A DNA stretch of 5,536 nucleotides, from assembly GCA_937875885.1 (NCBI GenBank), contig CALEIO010000089.1, forward strand, positions 1-5,536, given 5' to 3'. The translations under genes were made by a program, and so were the position numbers. Position 1 is the stretch's first letter; the number at the start of each line of letters is the position of its first letter. The DNA is from an uncultured Clostridia bacterium. GTDB taxonomy: Bacteria > Bacillota > Clostridia > Oscillospirales > Acutalibacteraceae. Below are positions 1 to 4,646 of the stretch, in pieces. The notes beneath the pieces are model-generated. The model worked only from the letters and a program-made list of their open reading frames with translations, ran no database searches and was not told the DNA's origin.

Positions 1-460
1 CACCCTGCTTTGTGGCTGCAAGGCGTACTGTAACCTTTTGTGACACAAGCTGCAGAGAATCTCTGTCTCCTGTGGCAATAACACACTCGTTGCCGTCCTT
101 TTCGCAGGAAGCGGCAAAGGTGCCCAGAATATCGTCGGCTTCGTAGCCCTCCAGGGAAACAAGCTTGTATCCCAGAAGCACCAAAAGCTCTTTAAGTGGC
201 TCAACCTGCTGTGCAAGTTCCTCGGGCATACCCTTGCGGGTAGCCTTGTAGCCTGAGTATGCCTTGTGTCTGAAAGTAGGCGCACGCAGGTCAAAGGCAA
301 TAGCCACACAGTCGGGAGTGGTGTCTGCCTTTATTTTTTCAAGCATAGTCAGAAAGCCGTAAATAGCGTGGGTAAACTGTCCGTCCTTTGTGGTGAGGGG
401 ACGAATTCCGTAGTAAGCTCTGTTGAGTATGCTGTTACCGTCTACTGCTAAAAGTCTCAT
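1..460 (-). CDS. polA: DNA polymerase I, N-terminal 5'-3' exonuclease domain (3' end beyond left edge)
   Basis: This is the first 153 codons of a protein starting at the ATG at 460-458; the rest runs off the left edge. It reads as the PIN/FEN-like 5'-3' nuclease domain that opens bacterial DNA polymerase I, which removes RNA primers and flaps during replication and repair in the cytoplasm. Visible metal-binding acidic residues are D7 (AVDGNS), D57 (IAFD), E107/D109/D110 (GYEADD) and D132/D134 (TGDRD). The conserved basic stretch around residues 64-76 (RHKAYSGYKATRK) is also present. The start overlaps the alr stop codon as ATGA. I see no strong Shine-Dalgarno in front of it, so translation is probably coupled to alr. 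A free-standing 5'-3' exonuclease of about 290 residues is the alternative, because the polymerase domain lies outside the window. The N-terminal pattern resembles clostridial PolA more closely. Confidence 0.9.
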   Translation of the reverse strand, partial: MRLLAVDGNSILNRAYYGIRPLTTKDGQFTHAIYGFLTMLEKIKADTTPDCVAIAFDLRAPTFRHKAYSGYKATRKGMPEELAQQVEPLKELLVLLGYKLVSLEGYEADDILGTFAASCEKDGNECVIATGDRDSLQLVSQKVTVRLAATKQG

Positions 461-1638
461 AATTTATACATCACATCCACAACTCTGCCGTTTTTCATAT
501 ACACTCTGGGTACACGCTTGGAAACAGCGCAGATAATTTCATAGTTGATTGTACCCGCAAAGTTTGCAAGTTCAGAGGCTGTAGGTGCGCCGTCGTCACC
601 CTTCGAGAAGATAACAACCTCGTCGCCAATCTTTACGTTCTCAATATCCGTAACGTCAATCACAGTCTGGTCCATACATACTCTGCCCAGAATCTTGGCT
701 TTTTTACCCTTGATGCCCATATATCCATCCTTTGACAAAGAGCGGAAATATCCGTCGGCATAGCCGATGGGCACAGTTGCAACCACCATATCTCTGTCTG
801 CCACAAAAGTTCTTCCGTAGCTTACACAGGAGCCCTTGCGCAGTTTTTTTACAAAAGCAACCGTGGATTTCAGCGTCATAGCAGGAGTAAGCTCCAGAGT
901 GCCCTCCAGTGAAGGATTAGGAGAAAGTCCGTAAAGGATAATTCCAGCACGTACCATTGATTTATAAGTATAAGGATGATGCTCCACAGCACCGCTGTTT
1001 GCGTGGTGCACCACAGAGAATGTAACACCTCTGTGAGCAAGTTCCTTTACTGTATGCTCAAAAGCATCAAACTGTGCCTTGGTGTATTCAGCCTCGGCGT
1101 CGCCCTCGTCAGCCACAGAGAAATGGGCCATAATTCCGCGAACTTTAAGTCCTTTGAGTTTGCACACCTGCTCAATCTCACAGAGAGAGTCGTTATCCTC
1201 GGGGAACCTCTGGCACATAAAGCCGATTCTGCTCATACCTGTGTCCACCTTGATGTGCACATCCACAGAAACCCCTGCTTTCTCACAAGCAGCAGAGAGC
1301 ATCTCGGCATATTCTCTGCCGTAAACCGCCTGGGAGATTTTGTAAGCAGAGAGCTTTGCCGCCAATGCAACGGGAGTGTAGCCAAGCACCAGCACAGGCT
1401 CGGTGATGCCGCTTTCACGCAGCTCCAGAGCCTCGTCAATATTCGAAACCGCAAAATGCTCTGCACCAAGCTGAGAGTAAAGATGAGCAAGCTTCTGTGA
1501 GCCGTGGCCGTAGCCGTCAGCCTTTACCACACAGCAGATCTGTGCATTGCCTACCTTTTTGCGGATAGCTTCAAAGTTATTTTTAAGCGCATCCAGGTCA
1601 ATCTCTGCCCAGGTGCGTTTTATTGTATCAAGTTCCAT
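457..1638 (-). CDS. alr: Alanine racemase
   Basis: This is a complete 393-residue protein of normal family length. It interconverts L- and D-alanine with pyridoxal phosphate, supplying D-Ala for peptidoglycan in the cytoplasm. The N-terminal TIM barrel carries the PLP lysine K39 in VVKADGYGHG. The C-terminal beta domain carries the second catalytic base Y274 in CVSYGRTF. By comparison with the Geobacillus stearothermophilus enzyme I assign K130 as the usually carbamylated lysine (HIKVDTGMSRIGF), R137 as the substrate-carboxylate arginine, R230 as the arginine at the PLP ring nitrogen (MVRAGIILYGL), and M322 and Y366 as active-site entrance residues (GRVCMDQ, TINYEI). All are intact, so the enzyme should be active. 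The ATG start is preceded by a G-run 8 nt upstream and by a good promoter about 75 bp upstream. Its TGA stop overlaps the next start codon by 4 nt, so alr and polA form one transcription unit. Confidence 0.97.
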   Translation of the reverse strand: MELDTIKRTWAEIDLDALKNNFEAIRKKVGNAQICCVVKADGYGHGSQKLAHLYSQLGAEHFAVSNIDEALELRESGITEPVLVLGYTPVALAAKLSAYKISQAVYGREYAEMLSAACEKAGVSVDVHIKVDTGMSRIGFMCQRFPEDNDSLCEIEQVCKLKGLKVRGIMAHFSVADEGDAEAEYTKAQFDAFEHTVKELAHRGVTFSVVHHANSGAVEHHPYTYKSMVRAGIILYGLSPNPSLEGTLELTPAMTLKSTVAFVKKLRKGSCVSYGRTFVADRDMVVATVPIGYADGYFRSLSKDGYMGIKGKKAKILGRVCMDQTVIDVTDIENVKIGDEVVIFSKGDDGAPTASELANFAGTINYEIICAVSKRVPRVYMKNGRVVDVMYKL

Positions 1639-1639
1639 T

Positions 1640-1658
1640 TATAATACCCCCGATTATA
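1640..1658 (-). promoter_or_regulatory. alr ribosome binding site inside an AU-rich inverted repeat
   Basis: On the minus strand the perfect 6-bp arms TATAAT and ATTATA enclose a 7-nt loop that contains a GGGGG run (1647-1651). The G-run sits 8 nt before the alr ATG and is the only Shine-Dalgarno candidate. In RNA the repeat could form a weak all-AU stem presenting the ribosome site in the loop. The upstream arm also reads as a perfect -10 hexamer, with a poor -35 candidate (TTCCCA, 16-bp spacer). Start of transcription from it would fall at or past the G-run, giving an almost leaderless message, so I favour the stronger promoter further upstream. The sequence is certain; the function is inferred. 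Confidence 0.45.
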
Positions 1659-1672
1659 CCCTGTAAATGATG

Positions 1673-1728
1673 GGTGGGAATTATTTTTCAGTATATAAAT
1701 ACTCACAATAATTATATTACTTCCCACC
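1673..1728. repeat. Inverted repeat GGTGGGAA / TTCCCACC bracketing the alr -10 region
   Basis: Perfect 8-bp arms lie at 1673-1680 and 1721-1728, separated by 40 bp of AT-rich DNA. The right-hand arm lies in the spacer between the -35 and -10 boxes of the predicted alr promoter. The left-hand arm lies in the predicted leader. Because one arm is upstream of the expected transcript start, the repeat should act at the DNA level, as paired protein half-sites or a cruciform, and not as an RNA hairpin of the alr message. It could equally be a junction mark of the neighbouring phage-derived segment. No function is demonstrated. Confidence 0.5.
1690..1703. repeat. Small palindrome AGTAT-4-ATACT at the predicted alr transcript start
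   Basis: Perfect 5-bp arms with a 4-nt loop (ATAA on the plus strand) sit just downstream of the predicted -10 box and overlap the expected start of transcription near 1704. It could be a short operator or a 5'-end stem-loop that stabilises the message. It is nested inside the larger GGTGGGAA inverted repeat. Short AT-rich palindromes also arise by chance. Confidence 0.35.
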
Positions 1729-1739
1729 AGATAAATCAA
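1711..1739 (-). promoter_or_regulatory. Predicted sigma-A promoter for alr-polA
   Basis: On the minus strand a -35 element TTGATT (1739-1734; 4 of 6 consensus bases) is followed by a 17-bp spacer and a perfect -10 element TATAAT (1716-1711). Transcription would begin near 1704, giving a leader of about 65 nt before the alr ATG. The element lies downstream of the baseplate operon terminator, so alr and polA should be transcribed independently of the tail genes. An inverted-repeat arm (GGTGGGAA) lies in the spacer, which suggests possible repression at this promoter. Confidence 0.72.
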
Positions 1740-1764
1740 CACATAAAATTAAAAACACACACAG

Positions 1765-1798
1765 AAAAAGCCACCCGAAGTTCATCTGCGGGTGGCTT
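1765..1798 (-). terminator. Rho-independent terminator of the baseplate operon
   Basis: A perfect 10-bp stem (AAGCCACCCG at 1768-1777, paired with CGGGTGGCTT at 1789-1798) has an 11-nt loop. Reading on the minus strand it runs into TTTTT, followed a little later by another T-run at 1755-1751. It lies about 40 nt after the fibre-gene stop codon and before the alr promoter, which separates the tail module from the housekeeping genes. On the plus strand the stem is followed only by a mixed AT tract, so it should work mainly leftward. Confidence 0.9.
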
Positions 1799-1838
1799 AT
1801 ATATTTTCATAACCTTATGAGGCAATGCTTATTTTATT

Positions 1839-2309
1839 TTATCTTATCATTACAACTTTGTACTGTCTGCCGTTTTCGTTAAGGCAGTTCATCACTCCGT
1901 TTGCAGGGCTTGTGCTCTGCATAAGTTTAACCACATTGCCCTCAAGGCAAATTCCTGCCGATGCACCTGCGCCGTACACAGCCACACCGCCATACACCCT
2001 GGTACAAGCATTTGCGCTGTCATACACATTCCGGGGCATACCGTCGCAGTAAACAATCACCACAGAGGGAGTAACAGGCAGAGTAACACTTCCCTCTGCA
2101 CTGCCGTTGCCCACATAAGAAAAGCTCTGCACAGGACGTCTTACCCTCTCTTTCTCTGTGGCTGTCAGGTGCAGAGTTTCGTCTGCAAGGTGAGCACCCA
2201 GAGCCTCATCAATAAGTATATTATCGGAGTTGAAATCTCCACGCTGGGGTCTGTCTGTGCCGTCCCACAGATTAAGCCCCAGCATTTCTGTTTTATTTTT
2301 TGATGCCAT
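1839..2309 (-). CDS. Short tail-fibre-like protein at the end of the baseplate operon
   Basis: This is a 156-residue protein in the position where Mu-like phages carry the tail fibre (gp49). The N-terminal 60 residues, with GLNLWDGTDRPQRGDFNSDN followed by ILIDEALGAHL, resemble the attachment region seen at the start of Firmicutes phage fibre and baseplate-distal proteins. The rest is beta-rich and Gly/Val-rich, with YVGNGSAEGSVTLPVTPSVV near residues 65-84 and a final N-E-N-G-x-x-Y motif near 144-150. Tail-fibre beta-sandwich tips often end this way. Four cysteines (C88, C102, C121, C142) fall in this half. It probably contacts the target cell surface or adapts a larger fibre to the baseplate. 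It is much shorter than typical fibres and no chaperone gene follows. The ATG lies 14 nt after the upstream stop, with an AAGGA site (2317-2321) 7 nt in front. The role rests mainly on context and N-terminal pattern. Confidence 0.65.
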   Translation of the reverse strand: MASKNKTEMLGLNLWDGTDRPQRGDFNSDNILIDEALGAHLADETLHLTATEKERVRRPVQSFSYVGNGSAEGSVTLPVTPSVVIVYCDGMPRNVYDSANACTRVYGGVAVYGAGASAGICLEGNVVKLMQSTSPANGVMNCLNENGRQYKVVMIR

Positions 2310-2316
2310 ATTTTCT

Positions 2317-2321
2317 TCCTT
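2317..2321 (-). promoter_or_regulatory. Shine-Dalgarno of the fibre-like gene
   Basis: AAGGA on the minus strand is 7 nt before the ATG at 2309, in the 14-nt gap after the DUF2313 gene. It supports the chosen start, because no other in-frame initiation codon lies in this gap. Confidence 0.65.
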
Positions 2322-2323
2322 TC

Positions 2324-2893
2324 TTACTCAACGTAAACGTCTATTTCCGACCACAGCATATTCTTGTTTTCCATATCGTCAAAGGATATATTCCGCTCAT
2401 TCAGAGCATCCCACTCAAAGCCGTCAAACACAGCATCAACCTCAAGATGTGCAGGGAACACACCATAAAGCTGACTTACAATCCAGTTGCGCTGACCCTC
2501 GGTAAGCTTCTGCGAAGATACATCCACAGTAATTCTGAAAACCCGTGGATACTCCCGAATCACACCCTCAACACCCAGGAATTTCAGCACTTTTTCAGCA
2601 CCCTCGGGTGTAAAGTCATCATAGCCGAAAGCCGAACGTGTAAGGAGCATTTCTCTGCGCTTCTGTGTTGTCAGGTCGCCACGCTGTGCACCCCACAGCC
2701 TTTCTGCCGCAGAAAGCCCGTAGGTATTTGCCGTAAAGAAGAAAGCCTCTTTCTCCATTTCCTGAAGGGTTTCCCGAAGCATCTCAAGCCCCTCTGCATA
2801 GGCTTTAAGTTCGCAGTTTATGTTACTGTCCTCTGTGATTGAGTAAATTCCCAGAGCCTTGTGGTCTGCAACAAGTTTTTGGAGCACACTCAT
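2324..2893 (-). CDS. DUF2313/YmfQ-like tail protein (Mu gp48/P2 gpI type)
   Basis: This is a 189-residue baseplate protein. The family lies between the J protein and the fibre in Mu-like and many Firmicutes contractile phages, and is thought to connect wedge and fibre. The hallmark region at about residues 57-97 reads TYGLSAAERLWG, then TTQKRREMLLTRSAFGYDDF, then TPEGAEKVLKFLG, which is the family pattern of an E-x-x-x-G start, an RR pair and a helix-loop-helix. The C-terminal part is acidic and aromatic (residues 135-189). I start at the ATG at 2893 and not at the in-frame ATG at 2953. The former overlaps the J-protein stop as ATGA and has a GGGGGG run 7 nt upstream; the latter would add 20 non-conserved residues deep inside the J gene. 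Confidence 0.85.
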   Translation of the reverse strand: MSVLQKLVADHKALGIYSITEDSNINCELKAYAEGLEMLRETLQEMEKEAFFFTANTYGLSAAERLWGAQRGDLTTQKRREMLLTRSAFGYDDFTPEGAEKVLKFLGVEGVIREYPRVFRITVDVSSQKLTEGQRNWIVSQLYGVFPAHLEVDAVFDGFEWDALNERNISFDDMENKNMLWSEIDVYVE

Positions 2894-3960
2894 ACAAGTA
2901 CCCCCCGGGTGATACTTATTGTGCCCGTTACGGGGTAGAATGTCTTTTCGCATCTTGTGTCAGAGTTTGCATAGGAATCAAAGGAATACTCCTTCACTCC
3001 CTCCACGTGATACACACGCTCACCCGCTTCTGTAAGGAGAACATTACCACCTACGCCTCGGGTTTCAATGTACTCTCGCAGAGCATCCGAGCAGGCTTCT
3101 TTCACAGCCCCGAACTCATAGCCGTCCTTCACGTCAATTTTAAGATTCAGATTGATTACGGCAGGGGGTGCTTTGTGCACAAGGGCATCCACGTTCACCT
3201 CTCTCAGGGTGTTTATCTTCTCCTGCACAGCCTGCAAGGTTTCATCAGAAGCCTCTGTGCCCTGTGCCGCAATGTAAATTCCCACAGTACCTGCGCCCCT
3301 GTCCCTGGGTACAACTGCCGCACTTGCAACACCAGCTGTTTCTGTTGCAATTTTTTCGTAGTAAGCGCAGTTTGTGCCGTTGGAAGCATAGGTGTAGGAT
3401 GCAATCACTCTTGCTCGCAGACTTTCGTCGCTTTCTGTGTCTGTGCCCGATGTGCAAGGGTCGGGATTCACTACCTTGAGTGCACCTGTTACAGGGGTAA
3501 CAATCACCGAAATCTTCCTTGCAGGCACGTTGTATTTTCTGCCTCTGTCAAAGGCAACAATCTCTGCATGAGCAGAGTATGTACCTGCGTAAATCACCTC
3601 TTGTGAGGTTGTCTCAAAACACAGGGGCTTTTCTCCCGAAGTGGACACAAGTGTGCCCTTGGGAATGACAACATCCGTCACTGCCGCTTCGTCAAGAGAG
3701 AAAATAACAGTACCCACAGCGCAGGATGCCTCACGTCTTGAAAGTCCCCTTTCTGCCGCGTGATACTCCAGATACTTACCCGTAGCTGTACTTGCAAACA
3801 TCTGATTTTTTAGCCACTCCATATTAACGGCACTGCTGTAAATCTCCCCTGCAAGTACCCGAAGTCTTACCGAAATATCAGAAACCTCCGAGGGCACAAT
3901 GCCCGTACATTCTGTGTATTTACTCCTCATTCTTTCAAGGATTTCATCGTAAGTTATCAT
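2890..3960 (-). CDS. Baseplate J-like protein (Mu gp47/P2 gpJ type)
   Basis: This is a complete 356-residue baseplate wedge protein, close to the usual family length of about 300-390. It belongs to the gp47/gpJ family that links the baseplate hub to the periphery in contractile tails and R-type particles. Family signatures include TATGKYLEYHAAERGLSRRE (residues 57-76), VIPKGTLVST (98-107), the NPDPCTSGTDTESDESLRAR block (165-184) and the following tyrosine-rich NGTNCAYYEKIA segment (194-205). These are followed by AGVASAAVVPRDRGAGTVGI (209-228), a central beta domain. The C-terminus (about 269-356) carries the alpha/beta region leading to TGTISI. The start codon overlaps the gp25-like stop as ATGA and the stop overlaps the next start in the same way, so expression is probably coupled. 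Confidence 0.93.
   Translation of the reverse strand: MITYDEILERMRSKYTECTGIVPSEVSDISVRLRVLAGEIYSSAVNMEWLKNQMFASTATGKYLEYHAAERGLSRREASCAVGTVIFSLDEAAVTDVVIPKGTLVSTSGEKPLCFETTSQEVIYAGTYSAHAEIVAFDRGRKYNVPARKISVIVTPVTGALKVVNPDPCTSGTDTESDESLRARVIASYTYASNGTNCAYYEKIATETAGVASAAVVPRDRGAGTVGIYIAAQGTEASDETLQAVQEKINTLREVNVDALVHKAPPAVINLNLKIDVKDGYEFGAVKEACSDALREYIETRGVGGNVLLTEAGERVYHVEGVKEYSFDSYANSDTRCEKTFYPVTGTISITRGVLV
2901..2906 (-). promoter_or_regulatory. G-run ribosome binding site deciding the DUF2313 gene start
   Basis: GGGGGG on the minus strand lies 7 nt before the ATG at 2893, within the 3' end of the J gene. Together with the ATGA overlap it picks 2893 over the upstream in-frame ATG at 2953. 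The G-run is atypical compared with GGAGG but resembles the GGGGG ahead of alr. Confidence 0.5.
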
Positions 3961-4301
3961 TTCAAAATCACCTCTGTGCTAATTTCTTCGTCCCCGTATT
4001 TTACCGTAATCTCTGTGCGGATACTTCCGTCAATAAGCTCCCATACGTAATTCACAAACAGCTGTGCACCCTTTACGGGTACAATAGCTTCTCTGAGCCT
4101 TGCTTCAAGGCACCTTATCTCCCGCTCACCCGAAATATCCATCACAGCAGAGCAACCTAAATCCTTGTTATATATAAATCCGCCTTTTGGGGCGGTAATG
4201 CAAAAAATCACCTGCTGCAGCACCTCTTCGATGCCCTCAATGTAAACAGGCTCTCCTGTTTCGTCCAGCAGAATATCTCCGTTTTGAATTTTTATATCCA
4301 T
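3957..4301 (-). CDS. gp25/gpW-like baseplate wedge protein (Mu gp46 type)
   Basis: This is a 114-residue protein of typical size for the phage T4 gp25/P2 gpW wedge family, which helps start sheath assembly on the baseplate. The conserved core reads GEPVYIEGIEEVLQQVIFCI (16-35), then TAPKGGFIYNKDLGC (36-50), then a helix with charged residues (ISGEREIRCLEARLREAI) and a C-terminal beta strand region. I start at the ATG at 4301, whose A is shared with the preceding TGA (TGATG). GGAGG lies 6 nt upstream. A GTG one codon earlier (4304) is also possible, but only 3 nt from that site. The stop overlaps the J-protein start by 4 nt. Confidence 0.88.
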   Translation of the reverse strand: MDIKIQNGDILLDETGEPVYIEGIEEVLQQVIFCITAPKGGFIYNKDLGCSAVMDISGEREIRCLEARLREAIVPVKGAQLFVNYVWELIDGSIRTEITVKYGDEEISTEVILK

Positions 4302-4645
4302 CACACACCTCCCAATTCCTTGCCGTTAATATACACCTTGCCATCGTTTTTAAGCAGAATTGATGCACCTCCGGCAGAGCGGAGCATAAGTTCTCCGGGC
4401 TGAAGCTGTGTTGTCTCTTCGCACACAACTCCCACACAGGCATCCTGTGCCGAGGTATGCACAAGCACAGCCTGCGCTCCCACAGGTGGCACACAGCTTA
4501 TGCCGTAAGGCGCCACCAAGGGCACATTCATATGTCTGCGGGATGCCTCAACCTCCACAGAAGAGCCCTTTGAATCCGACACACTACCCGTTGTAGCCGA
4601 GGTGTTTTCTTTTATGTTCTTTGCCATAAATGACGATATCCACAT
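4301..4645 (-). CDS. Small baseplate spike/assembly protein V-like (Mu gp45 type)
   Basis: This is a 114-residue protein between the hub and gp25-like genes, where Mu encodes the central spike gp45. Residues about 37-75 (RRHMNVPLVAPYGISCVPPV, then GAQAVLVHT) look like part of an OB-fold. Residues about 84-112 (GELMLRSAGGASILLKNDGK, then VYINGKEL) have the repeated short-strand pattern of a spike beta-helix. The N-terminal 36 residues are Ser/Lys-rich and probably disordered or interacting with the hub. It is shorter than Mu gp45 and I see no HxH metal-binding tip motif. A separate tip or PAAR-type protein could complete it, or this is a minimal spike. The ATG starts 1 nt after the hub stop, with AAGGAG 7 nt upstream. 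An ATG six codons later is a weaker alternative. Confidence 0.75.
   Translation of the reverse strand: MWISSFMAKNIKENTSATTGSVSDSKGSSVEVEASRRHMNVPLVAPYGISCVPPVGAQAVLVHTSAQDACVGVVCEETTQLQPGELMLRSAGGASILLKNDGKVYINGKELGGV
4308..4312 (-). promoter_or_regulatory. Shine-Dalgarno deciding the gp25-like gene start
   Basis: GGAGG on the minus strand is 6 nt before the ATG at 4301 but only 3 nt before the GTG at 4304. This spacing favours the ATG, which is overlapped by the preceding gene's TGA. The site lies inside the 3' end of the spike gene. Confidence 0.75.
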
Positions 4646-4646
4646 A

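Noticed and set aside
266..451. 61-codon plus-strand open frame at the left end
   Set aside because: It is antisense to the polA exonuclease domain, whose metal-binding residues read cleanly on the minus strand.
976..1500. 174-codon plus-strand open frame opposite alr
   Set aside because: It lies wholly inside alr, whose catalytic residues are intact in the other strand, and its translation resembles no family I recognise.
1807..1820. Palindrome TCATAA-CC-TTATGA between the fibre stop and the terminator
   Set aside because: It has short AT-rich arms with no U-run and no nearby promoter. The strong hairpin at 1765-1798 explains termination, so I do not assign a function.
1639..1838. Phage attachment site, CRISPR array or tRNA in the intergenic region
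   Set aside because: No tRNA-like cloverleaf, spaced direct repeats or duplicated core could be seen. Without the other end of the element an attachment site cannot be identified.
2300..2842. 180-codon plus-strand open frame opposite the DUF2313 gene
   Set aside because: It is antisense to a supported gene and spans a gene junction, with no start signal or domain pattern.
2839..3606. 255-codon plus-strand open frame opposite the J gene
   Set aside because: It is antisense to a clear baseplate J protein, has a Cys/His-rich composition with no recognisable motif and no plausible ribosome site. It is a shadow of the codon use on the other strand.
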